Shown here piece after piece: positions 9,955 to 17,515 of a stretch of DNA of 64,000 nt. Numbering within the stretch: position 1 is the first letter of the stretch; the number at the start of each line of letters is the position of its first letter. The DNA is from Klebsiella sp. RHBSTW-00484 (lineage in GTDB: Bacteria; Pseudomonadota; Gammaproteobacteria; Enterobacterales; Enterobacteriaceae), in assembly GCF_013705725.1 (NCBI RefSeq), contig NZ_CP055481.1:4278001-4342000 (forward strand), read 5' to 3'. The position numbers and the translations under genes are program-made. The notes beneath the pieces were generated by a model. That model saw only the letters and a list, made by a program, of their open reading frames with translations, made no database searches and was not told the DNA's origin.

Positions 9955-10518
9955 TTAGATCTTACCGACCAGATCTAAAGAAGGAGCTAAAGTCGCTTCA
10001 CCTTCTTTCCACTTAGCCGGGCAAACTTCACCTGGGTGAGAAGCTACGTACTGAGCAGCTTTGATTTTACGCAGCAGGTCAGACGCATCACGGCCGATAC
10101 CTTCAGCGGTAACTTCGATTGCCTGGATAATACCCTGCGGGTCGACAACGAAGGTTGCACGATCTGCCAGACCTTCATCTTCACGCATATTCTCGAAGTT
10201 ACGGGTCAGGGCGCCAGTCGGGTCACCGATCATCGCGTATTTGATTTTCGCGATGGTATCAGAGCTACCGTGCCATGCTTTGTGGGTAAAATGAGTGTCA
10301 GTAGAAACGGAGTACACATCGACACCCAGCTTCTGCAGCTCTTCGTAATGGTCCGCAACGTCGCCTAATTCAGTCGGGCATACGAAGGTGAAGTCAGCCG
10401 GATAGAAGAAGAAGACGCTCCAGCGGCCTTCGGTATCTTTCTCGGTAACTTCGATGAATTCACCGTTTTTGAACGCCTGGTTTTTAAAAGGTTTGATTTT
10501 GGTATTAATTAAGGACAT
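9955..10518 (-). CDS. ahpC: Alkyl hydroperoxide reductase subunit C (2-Cys peroxiredoxin)
   Basis: 187-aa typical 2-Cys peroxiredoxin that reduces hydrogen peroxide, organic peroxides and peroxynitrite. The peroxidatic cysteine is C47 ([11 protein letters not shown]) and the resolving cysteine C166 (GEVCPAKW). First gene of ahpCF. OxyR control is expected from the family. An ATAGGT half-site is seen on the - strand at 10641-10646, but I could not assemble a complete OxyR site. Confidence 0.98.
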   Translation of the reverse strand: MSLINTKIKPFKNQAFKNGEFIEVTEKDTEGRWSVFFFYPADFTFVCPTELGDVADHYEELQKLGVDVYSVSTDTHFTHKAWHGSSDTIAKIKYAMIGDPTGALTRNFENMREDEGLADRATFVVDPQGIIQAIEVTAEGIGRDASDLLRKIKAAQYVASHPGEVCPAKWKEGEATLAPSLDLVGKI

Positions 10519-10695
10519 CTATACTTCCTCCGTGTTTTCGTTGAGGTCTAAGTTAACGAATTTTTCCTGACTCGACCAATGCGTTTGCATTATCAAATCA
10601 ATAAGCGTTATCTAACAACCGGAACAAGACAACTTTGTGAACCTATCAACGCGATCGCAGCCTTACGCCGCTTTTCACATCATATGTTGCTGAAA

Positions 10696-10878
10696 AGTAA
10701 AAAGGCCGCCCAATCAGGCGGCCCCGTTACCTGAAATACCCGCAGGTAGATTCAGCGCCAGGCTGACTGGCTATGTGTTGCGCTCTACACCTTAATGTAA
10801 CAGCATAGGGATTACATCACCCGCTGGCTTAAAGGGCAATCTCCCCAGCTCCAGGTCCTACCTATGGCTGCAATAGGT
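10696..10878 (-). ncRNA. Candidate small RNA between dsbG and ahpC
   Basis: The - strand has a compact transcription unit with no ORF. A promoter-like TATAGT lies at 10890-10885, with a TTAAAT-type -35 sixteen bp upstream. About 180 nt of hairpin-rich sequence follows (ACCTAT..ATAGGT, TGTAA..TTACA, GCCAG..CTGGC). It ends in a canonical terminator: stem GGCCGCC/GGCGGCC at 10704-10723, then TTTTT. The terminator points away from dsbG and stops before the ahpC promoter, so it belongs to neither flanking gene. I do not recognise a known RNA family. Confidence 0.5.
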
Positions 10879-10924
10879 TTTACCACTATACTTACTCTTC
10901 CCATTGATTTAACAAGGAATGATC

Positions 10925-11671
10925 ATGTTAAAACGTCTGTTTTTCCTCAGTCTTTTACCCTTATGCAGCTATGCCGAGGATCTTCCCGCCCCCGTAAAAG
11001 CAATTGAAAAACAGGGTATTACCATCATTAAGTCCTTTGAAGCGCCTGGCGGAGTTAAAGGTTGGTTAGGAAAATATCAGGATATGGGCGTCGCCATCTA
11101 TCTGACGCCTGATGGCAAGCACGCCATTTCAGGCTATATGTATGATGAGAAGGGTACCAACCTCAGCGAACAGTTATTTCAGAAAGAGCTTTATACGCCC
11201 GCAGGCCAGGTGATGTGGAAAAAGCTAGAGGGAGCCAACTGGCTTCTTGACGGCAAAAAAGAGGCCCCTATTGTCCTGTATGTTTTTGCCGATCCGTTCT
11301 GTCCCTACTGCAAACAATTCTGGCAACAGGCTCGTCCGTGGGTAGACGCGGGAAAAGTTCAGTTGCGCACCCTCTTAGTCGGTGTCATCAAACCTGAAAG
11401 CCCAGCCGCGGCGGCAGCGATTCTTGCTAGCAAAGATCCGGCGAAGACCTGGCACGACTATGAGCAATCCGGTGGTAAAATGCAGTTGGATGTGCCAACG
11501 TCCATTCAGCCAGAACAAATGAAGGTACTTAATTTCAACCAACAATTAATGGATGAACTCGGTGCTAACGTGACTCCGGCCATTTACTATATGAATAAAG
11601 AAAATACACTTCAGCAAGCGATCGGGCTTCCAGATAAAGAAAAACTACAGATTATGATGGGTGCAAAGTAA
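10925..11671 (+). CDS. dsbG: Periplasmic disulfide isomerase/chaperone DsbG
   Basis: 248-aa precursor: a signal peptide of about 17 residues, an N-terminal dimerisation domain, then a thioredoxin domain with the CPYC active site ([13 protein letters not shown]) and a cis-Pro loop (NVTPAIYY). It protects single cysteines from sulfenylation and isomerises disulfides. Start at 10925 rather than the ATG at 10919: AAGGA (10914-10918) then has 6-nt spacing and the family length results. Divergent from ahpC, typical of OxyR regulon neighbours. Confidence 0.95.
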   Translation: MLKRLFFLSLLPLCSYAEDLPAPVKAIEKQGITIIKSFEAPGGVKGWLGKYQDMGVAIYLTPDGKHAISGYMYDEKGTNLSEQLFQKELYTPAGQVMWKKLEGANWLLDGKKEAPIVLYVFADPFCPYCKQFWQQARPWVDAGKVQLRTLLVGVIKPESPAAAAAILASKDPAKTWHDYEQSGGKMQLDVPTSIQPEQMKVLNFNQQLMDELGANVTPAIYYMNKENTLQQAIGLPDKEKLQIMMGAK

Positions 11672-11874
11672 GCGTTCTTAAACTAACGCATTCTGCCTGG
11701 TTTGCCAGTACACAAAAGGATCTGGCGGAATGCTCTTCTGTGGTATATATTTAGATAAACTTAATGCAATACTTAGTTTTAAATAATAAAAAAAATGAAT
11801 AATCACACAGTGAATATCATGCAGGCACATAATACTCCCTTTTTTACTCTCGCCAACTTAACAGGACGTTGATA

Positions 11875-12786
11875 ATGGCTAATCTTTACGATCTCAAAAA
11901 ATTTGACCTTAACCTATTGGTTATTTTCGAATGCATTTACCAGAATTTAAGTATCAGTAAAGCAGCGGAAACGCTCTTTATTACCCCTTCAGCGGTCAGT
12001 CAGTCGCTACAGCGTCTGCGAAATCAACTTAATGACCCGCTGTTTGTCCGCTCTGGTAAAGGGATAACGCCCACGACGGTAGGCGTTAACCTGCATCATC
12101 ATCTGGAAAAAAATCTTAACCAGCTCGAACAAACCATCAATATCACCAATCGTTCCGAGTTAAGAAAACGCCTCGTTGTTTATTCGCCGCAACTTTTTAT
12201 TACCCCAAAAACAACAAATTTAATTCATATGTTATTAGATGATTCACATCTTCATGTTGAACATCACGATCTTCTGGCGTCGGGGGAATCCGTCGAGAGC
12301 TTGCTATCCTACCGTAAAGCCGATCTGATATTTAGTACCTCGTCGCTGTCATCCCGAGCTACTGTGTGCAAACCTGTTCAGGAACTCGAGATTTCGCTTG
12401 TTTGCAATGAGAATCACCCGCGATTAGCGTCGCTAACGACAACTAAAGCCATACTTCAGGAGAGCTTCACGTATTATCTTTCTAATGACCTGGGGGCTAA
12501 ATCCTTTCAGAGTCAGGCCGCTGGTCTTCTGGCTGATAGAAAAATCTCTTTCAGTAGCGACTCCTATATCGCAATTCTTAATGTTATTCAGCAAACTAAT
12601 TTAATTGGTTTTGTACCCACCTGCATTCTGGAACATATAAGTTTTAGAAATAAATTTAAAATTATAAATACTTCATTCAAAATTCCAACAGTCATGATTT
12701 ACATGCTCTACAATCGCGTTAACCTTGATGACCCTAATTTCATGAAATTCATCAATGATTGTGAGGCAAATAATATTTTTGCATGA
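11875..12786 (+). CDS. ybdO: LysR-family regulator YbdO
   Basis: 303-aa regulator with an N-terminal winged helix-turn-helix (about residues 7-65; SISKAAETLFITPSAVSQS is the recognition region) and a C-terminal effector domain. The start at 11875 (MANLYDLKKFDLNLL) has AGGA 8 nt upstream; a TTG two codons earlier is not needed. It is more AT-rich than its neighbours. Upstream of ybdN-ybdM, so it may control that pair, but no target can be shown from sequence. Confidence 0.85.
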   Translation: MANLYDLKKFDLNLLVIFECIYQNLSISKAAETLFITPSAVSQSLQRLRNQLNDPLFVRSGKGITPTTVGVNLHHHLEKNLNQLEQTINITNRSELRKRLVVYSPQLFITPKTTNLIHMLLDDSHLHVEHHDLLASGESVESLLSYRKADLIFSTSSLSSRATVCKPVQELEISLVCNENHPRLASLTTTKAILQESFTYYLSNDLGAKSFQSQAAGLLADRKISFSSDSYIAILNVIQQTNLIGFVPTCILEHISFRNKFKIINTSFKIPTVMIYMLYNRVNLDDPNFMKFINDCEANNIFA

Positions 12787-12883
12787 TTAACAATTAATCA
12801 TCATCAATATGAATGACAACTAATATCTTGATTAAGAAAGAAATATAATGTAACTACACAGTATCTTTGATATCAAAGGAATA

Positions 12884-14113
12884 ATGGCTGTGTCTTTTAT
12901 AAAACTTCCATTACCAGAATCCGTTCTGCAAGCCAGTCAGCAGCGAATAGAGTGGGTAATGGAAAACTTCTCTCGCATTTGCGTCTCCTTTTCCGGCGGA
13001 AAAGACTCGACAACCATGCTGCACCTCACCGCGCGGCACGCTCGCCAAGCGGGCAAAAAGATTTGCGTTCTATTTATTGATTGGGAAGCGCAGTTTTCCT
13101 GCACTATTGCCCATTGTGAAAAGATGCGCGAAGAATATCGCGACGTTATTGAACAATTTTATTGGGTGGCGTTACCTTTAACGACCCAAAACTCCCTCAC
13201 GCAATTCAATCCAGAATGGCAATGCTGGGAACCTGGCGCTGACTGGGTACGCCAGCCTCCAGCAGATGCAATTACCGACCCGGATTATTTCCCGTTTTAT
13301 CAGGTGGGGATGAGTTTTGAAACGTTTGTCCGCGAATTTGCCGACTGGTTCTCGCAAAACCGGCCGGCCGCGGTCATGGTCGGCATTCGTGCCGATGAAT
13401 CGCTTAATCGATTTATCACCATTTCCTCGCAGCGAAAACTGCGCTTTGCTGACGATAAACCCTGGACCACCTCAGCACCCGGCGGTCACGCGTGGTACAT
13501 CTACCCTATCTACGACTGGAAAACCGCCGATATCTGGACCTGGTTTAGCAAAAGCGGTCTGACCTACAACCCACTCTATAACCTGATGTACCAGGCAGGC
13601 GTCCCGTTACGCTATATGCGGATCTGCGAACCCTTCGGCCCGGAACAGCGTCAGGGGCTATGGCTTTATCATGTATTAGAACCCGAGCGCTGGGCCGCGA
13701 TGTGTCAACGCGTCAGCGGCGTGCACTGCGGCGGCGTCTACGCCGGGCACGATAATAAGTTCTACGGGCATCGCAAGCTGGATAAACCCGAGCATCATAC
13801 CTGGAAAAGTTACGCCCTGTTTTTGCTCGATAGCATGCCGGAGAAAACAGCGGAGCATTATCGCAATAAAATCGCCGTCTATCTCCATTGGTATCAAAAG
13901 CAAGGGATGATGGATATTCCCGACACCCAGGCGGCAGATATCGGCTCCAAAGACATTCCTTCATGGCGGCGCATCTGCAAGGTGCTATTGAACAATGATT
14001 ACTGGTGCCGCCAGCTCTCTTTTAGCCCAACCAAGTCTAATCAATATAAACGCTACCGTGAGCGTATGAATCAAAAGCGCCAGCAATGGGGGATATTATG
14101 CAACGACAATTAA
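12884..14113 (+). CDS. ybdN: PAPS-reductase-like PP-loop protein YbdN (IbrA-type)
   Basis: 409 aa. An N-terminal adenylating PP-loop, SFSGGKDSTT (residues 35-44), lies in a PAPS-reductase fold, followed by a long DUF3440-type C-terminal region. The biochemical role is unknown. Homologs IbrA/IbrB act as a pair on expression of immunoglobulin-binding proteins in some E. coli, and the PP-loop also recalls DndC-type sulfur-transfer proteins. It overlaps ybdM by 16 nt, so the two are translationally coupled. Confidence 0.85.
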   Translation: MAVSFIKLPLPESVLQASQQRIEWVMENFSRICVSFSGGKDSTTMLHLTARHARQAGKKICVLFIDWEAQFSCTIAHCEKMREEYRDVIEQFYWVALPLTTQNSLTQFNPEWQCWEPGADWVRQPPADAITDPDYFPFYQVGMSFETFVREFADWFSQNRPAAVMVGIRADESLNRFITISSQRKLRFADDKPWTTSAPGGHAWYIYPIYDWKTADIWTWFSKSGLTYNPLYNLMYQAGVPLRYMRICEPFGPEQRQGLWLYHVLEPERWAAMCQRVSGVHCGGVYAGHDNKFYGHRKLDKPEHHTWKSYALFLLDSMPEKTAEHYRNKIAVYLHWYQKQGMMDIPDTQAADIGSKDIPSWRRICKVLLNNDYWCRQLSFSPTKSNQYKRYRERMNQKRQQWGILCNDN

Positions 14114-14727
14114 TTCAAGAAATTGAATGCTATCTTCAGTCATTGAGGGGAGAGGAGGAAAAGATTGCGGCACTTAACGCCTTTCGCCAAATTTTACATG
14201 AATATAGCCCATTCAAATCACAACCCGTCGATTGCGTATTGTGGGTCAAGCAGGAGACCGTTACGCCTAATGATTACAACCCAAACAACCTTGCTCCGCC
14301 GGAAAAAAGGCTGCTATTCACCTCCCTGGAAACAGATGGTTTTACTCAGCCCATCGTGGTGCTGAAACAGGGACAGGAACACTACTCGATTGTCGATGGT
14401 TTTCATCGCCACGAGCTAGCCAACGGCAAAGCAGCGCTGAAAAAACGACTGAAAGGCTATCTCCCCGTCACCTGTCTGGAAAGCAGTACCGCTAAGCGCG
14501 ACTCCCTGATGGCTGCCACCATTCGCCACAACCGGGCGCGTGGGCGTCATCAGATTCATGCGATGTCGGAGATTGTCCAGGAGCTGGCGCATCTCGGCTG
14601 GTCTGACGATAAAATCGGCAAAGAATTAGGAATGGATTCAGATGAAGTATTACGCCTGAAGCAAATCAACGGTCTGGTGGAAATGTTCGGCGACCGTCAA
14701 TTCTCTCAGGCATGGACCGTTAAATAG
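14098..14727 (+). CDS. ybdM: ParB/Srx-like nuclease-domain protein YbdM (IbrB-type)
   Basis: 209 aa with a ParB N-terminal-like domain: the motif YSIVDGFHRHELA corresponds to the nucleotide-binding GxxR-type block of the ParB/sulfiredoxin fold. A predicted helix-turn-helix follows near residues 165-185. Start at 14098 with GGGGA just upstream; the in-frame ATG at 14086 is rejected on ribosome-site spacing. Partner of YbdN. Its stop abuts the stop of convergent ybdL with no intergenic base. Confidence 0.82.
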   Translation: MQRQLIQEIECYLQSLRGEEEKIAALNAFRQILHEYSPFKSQPVDCVLWVKQETVTPNDYNPNNLAPPEKRLLFTSLETDGFTQPIVVLKQGQEHYSIVDGFHRHELANGKAALKKRLKGYLPVTCLESSTAKRDSLMAATIRHNRARGRHQIHAMSEIVQELAHLGWSDDKIGKELGMDSDEVLRLKQINGLVEMFGDRQFSQAWTVK

Positions 14728-15888
14728 CTACAAACGACACAGGCGTTCTGCCGCAGCCAGCAGCGTTGCTGGCTGTTTCGCAAAGCACAGGCGAATCAGC
14801 TTATGCGGGAACGGGTCAGCGCAGAATACCGACAGCGGGATCGCCGCCACGCCAATTTCAGTGGTTAGCCAGCGGCAAAAACTCACATCATCCAGATCCG
14901 AGATTGCGCTGTAGTCCGCCAGCAGGAAATAAGTCCCTTCACAAGGCAGAATTTCAAGACGGCTAGTACGCAGCGCATCAATAAACAGATCCCGACGCTC
15001 GCGGTAAAACTCCGGCAACTGACGATAGTGCTCCGGTTCGCTGCGCAGCATATCGGCAATCGCCAGCTGAGCAGGCGTATTGACGGCAAACGTCAGATAC
15101 TGATGCACTTTACGCAGTTCGGCGCTAATGACGGCAGGCGCCACGCAGTAACCCACCTTCCAGCCGGTCATGTGAAAAGTTTTACCGAATGAAGAAACCG
15201 CCACCGCCCGTTCGCGCAGCTGCGGATGCGCCAGCACGCTGGCATGTCCTTCGGCGGCAAAGCAGATATGTTCATAAACTTCATCGCTAATCACATAGAT
15301 TTCACGATCGGCAATCGCCTGCCACAGGGCGGCAAAATCTTCATGTTGCCATACCGTCGCCGACGGGTTGTGCGGAGTATTGAGGATCACCAGCCGGGTT
15401 TTATTGCTGAGGGTCTCGGTGAACTGCTGCCAGTCAACACGAAAATGCGGCGGCTGGAGAGCAATACGCTTGAGCACGCCGCCCGACAGCTCAATCGCCG
15501 GGGCATAGCTGTCGTAGCTCGGGTCAAAGCAGATAACTTCGTCACCGGTGCGTACCAGCGCGGTAATCGCCGCATACAGCGCTTCCGTCGCCCCAGCGGT
15601 GACGGTCACGTCGCTGTTAGCATCGGGGCGATAGCCATACAGCTCTTCGGTTTTGTCGACTATCGCTTCGCGTAGCGCTGCCACGCCGGTCATCGGGGCG
15701 TACTGATTGGCTCCCTGCGCAACATGATACGCCAGCCGCTCCTGCAAAAAGCGCGGGCCATCAAAATCCGGAAAGCCCTGCGACAGGTTAATTGCCTGAT
15801 GCTGCTGAGCCAGGGCGCTCATCTGGGTAAAAATAGTGGTGCCTAATGAAGGGAGTTTACTCTCAGGAATCAGTAGCTTATTGCTCAT
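14728..15888 (-). CDS. ybdL: Methionine aminotransferase YbdL (final step of methionine salvage)
   Basis: 386-aa fold-type I PLP aminotransferase of the kynurenine/glutamine-transaminase-K group. The PLP lysine sits in SSFGKTFHMTGWKVG, with NTPHNPSAT and FDPSYDSYAP blocks and an Arg near the C-terminus (LIRLCFAK). YbdL prefers methionine, so it can form methionine from 2-keto-4-methylthiobutyrate, the product of MtnD encoded next door. A promoter with adjoining MetJ boxes lies upstream (15925-15971). Confidence 0.92.
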   Translation of the reverse strand: MSNKLLIPESKLPSLGTTIFTQMSALAQQHQAINLSQGFPDFDGPRFLQERLAYHVAQGANQYAPMTGVAALREAIVDKTEELYGYRPDANSDVTVTAGATEALYAAITALVRTGDEVICFDPSYDSYAPAIELSGGVLKRIALQPPHFRVDWQQFTETLSNKTRLVILNTPHNPSATVWQHEDFAALWQAIADREIYVISDEVYEHICFAAEGHASVLAHPQLRERAVAVSSFGKTFHMTGWKVGYCVAPAVISAELRKVHQYLTFAVNTPAQLAIADMLRSEPEHYRQLPEFYRERRDLFIDALRTSRLEILPCEGTYFLLADYSAISDLDDVSFCRWLTTEIGVAAIPLSVFCADPFPHKLIRLCFAKQPATLLAAAERLCRL

Positions 15889-15924
15889 TCTTTTTGTACC
15901 GTCTGTGATGCTGTTGTTGAAGCC

Positions 15925-15952
15925 ACTATAACACGATGCTAATATTTGGCAA
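15925..15952 (-). promoter_or_regulatory. Predicted ybdL promoter
   Basis: On the - strand TTGCCA (-35, 15952-15947) and TATAGT (-10, 15930-15925) are separated by 16 bp. The -10 lies 36 bp before the ybdL ATG. The MetJ boxes start 4 bp upstream of the -35. Confidence 0.6.
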
Positions 15953-15955
15953 TCA

Positions 15956-15971
15956 AGACGTTTAGACGTCT
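15956..15971. promoter_or_regulatory. Tandem MetJ boxes between ybdL and mtnC
   Basis: Two adjacent 8-mers, AGACGTTT (7/8 to the metbox AGACGTCT) and AGACGTCT (8/8). They sit just upstream of the ybdL -35 element. The last base coincides with the first base of the ERIC element. Confidence 0.8.
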
Positions 15972-16097
15972 ATACCCGTCATACTTCAAGCTGCTTACGC
16001 GTTGGCTACGCTCGTTCACCCCAGTCACATAGTTATCTATGCTCCTGGGGACTCACTCACTTGCCGCCTTCAAGCAACTCGAATTATTTTGGGTATA
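15971..16097. repeat. ERIC element, 127 bp, between ybdL and mtnC
   Basis: Begins TATACCCGTCATACTTCAAG and ends in the imperfect inverted copy GAATTATTTTGGGTATA. The core GCTCCTGGGGACTCAC corresponds to the ERIC1R region. The length equals the canonical 127 bp. It separates the MetJ boxes from mtnC, so mtnC now has about 90 bp of its own upstream DNA. Confidence 0.9.
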
Positions 16098-16186
16098 AAT
16101 GATAATGTTATTTCGCTTATGATTTAAATGCAGCTATCAACACAACGCCACCGTCAGCACGACCCACCGCTCACTCTGGAGAACTC

Positions 16187-16876
16187 ATGATCCGCGCTAT
16201 CGTGACCGATATTGAAGGCACCACCAGCGACATTCGCTTCGTCCATAACGTCCTGTTCCCCTACGCCCGCGAACGCCTGGCCGGCTTCGTCACCGCTCAG
16301 CAGTTTGTCGAGCCGGTAAAAACCATCCTCGATAACCTGCGCGAAGAGATAGCCGAGCCTGGAGCCAGCACCGCGCTGCTTATCGACACACTATTTGCCT
16401 TTATGGATGAAGACCGCAAATCTACCGCCCTGAAGGCGCTACAGGGAATTATCTGGCGCGATGGCTATGTGAACGGCGACTTCACCGGCCACCTTTATCC
16501 GGACGTTCTCCCGGCGCTGGAAAAATGGAAATCACAGGGTATTGATCTCTATGTATATTCCTCAGGCTCCGTTGCCGCGCAGAAATTGTTATTTGGCTAC
16601 AGCGATGAAGGTGATATTACTCATTTGTTCAACGGCTATTTCGATACCCTGGTAGGCGCTAAGCGTGAAGTGCAGTCCTACCGCAATATTGCTGAGCAAC
16701 TGGGGCACCCTCCTGCCGCGATCCTGTTCCTGTCCGATATCCATCAGGAGCTGGATGCCGCAGAAGAAGCCGGTTTCCGTACCGTACAACTGGTGCGCGG
16801 CGACCGTGACCCGGCCAGCCATCATCCGCAAGTTCAGCGTTTTGACGATATTCATCCGGAGCAGATCCCAGCATGA
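16187..16876 (+). CDS. mtnC: Enolase-phosphatase E1 (2,3-diketo-5-methylthiopentyl-1-P)
   Basis: 229-aa HAD-family bifunctional enolase/phosphatase of methionine salvage that makes the acireductone. HAD motif I is VTDIEGTTS (D8, E10), motif [13 protein letters not shown], and the acidic motif [13 protein letters not shown] is near the C-terminus. It overlaps mtnD by 4 nt (ATGA), a coupled pair. AGGAG-like ribosome site in TGGAGAACTC. Confidence 0.96.
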   Translation: MIRAIVTDIEGTTSDIRFVHNVLFPYARERLAGFVTAQQFVEPVKTILDNLREEIAEPGASTALLIDTLFAFMDEDRKSTALKALQGIIWRDGYVNGDFTGHLYPDVLPALEKWKSQGIDLYVYSSGSVAAQKLLFGYSDEGDITHLFNGYFDTLVGAKREVQSYRNIAEQLGHPPAAILFLSDIHQELDAAEEAGFRTVQLVRGDRDPASHHPQVQRFDDIHPEQIPA

Positions 16877-17415
16877 GCGCATTAACCATTTTTTCCGTGA
16901 AAGACCCGCAAAACCCGCTCTGGCACAGCACCAACGCCGAAGAGATCCAGCAACAGCTCAACGCCAAAGGCGTACGTTTCGAGCGCTGGCAGGCCGACCG
17001 CGATTTAGGCGCGGCACCTACTTCAGAAACGGTCATTGCTGCCTATCAACATGCAATTGATAAGCTGGTTGCTGAGAAAGGCTACCAGAGCTGGGACGTG
17101 ATCAGCCTGCGCGCGGATAACCCGCAGAAAGAGGTGCTGCGGGAAAAATTCCTCAACGAACATACTCATGGAGAAGACGAAGTGCGCTTCTTCGTCGAAG
17201 GCGCCGGTCTGTTCTGCCTGCATATTGGCGACGAGGTGTTCCAGGTCTTATGTGAAAAGAATGATTTGATTTCCGTCCCTGCGCACACGCCGCACTGGTT
17301 TGACATGGGGTCAGAGCCGAACTTCACCGCTATCCGCATTTTCGATAACCCGGAAGGCTGGATCGCCCAGTTTACCGGCGACGATATCGCCAGCGCCTAC
17401 CCGCGCCTGGCATAA
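16873..17415 (+). CDS. mtnD: Acireductone dioxygenase
   Basis: 180-aa cupin metalloenzyme. The metal ligands H97, H99 and E103 (EHTHGEDEV) and H141 (AHTPHWFD) match the Klebsiella ARD site. With Fe it yields formate and 2-keto-4-methylthiobutyrate, the substrate of YbdL. With Ni it gives the off-pathway CO-producing reaction. Cotranscribed with mtnC. REP elements lie just after the stop. Confidence 0.97.
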   Translation: MSALTIFSVKDPQNPLWHSTNAEEIQQQLNAKGVRFERWQADRDLGAAPTSETVIAAYQHAIDKLVAEKGYQSWDVISLRADNPQKEVLREKFLNEHTHGEDEVRFFVEGAGLFCLHIGDEVFQVLCEKNDLISVPAHTPHWFDMGSEPNFTAIRIFDNPEGWIAQFTGDDIASAYPRLA

Positions 17416-17431
17416 GGCCAGAATTTAGTTT

Positions 17432-17515
17432 CCCGGAGGCGGCAGGCAATTCCGGGCTACCCACCCCGTAGGCCGGGCAAAGCGCCAGCCGCCGCCCGGC
17501 AATTCCGGGCGCCTA
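17432..17515. repeat. REP/BIME pair between mtnD and the S/N-oxide reductase gene
   Basis: Two palindromic units: CCCGGAGGCGGCAGGCAATT..., and GTAGGCCGGGCAAAGCGCC with its inverted partner GCCGCCCGGCAAT. They lie between convergent stop codons. Confidence 0.75.
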
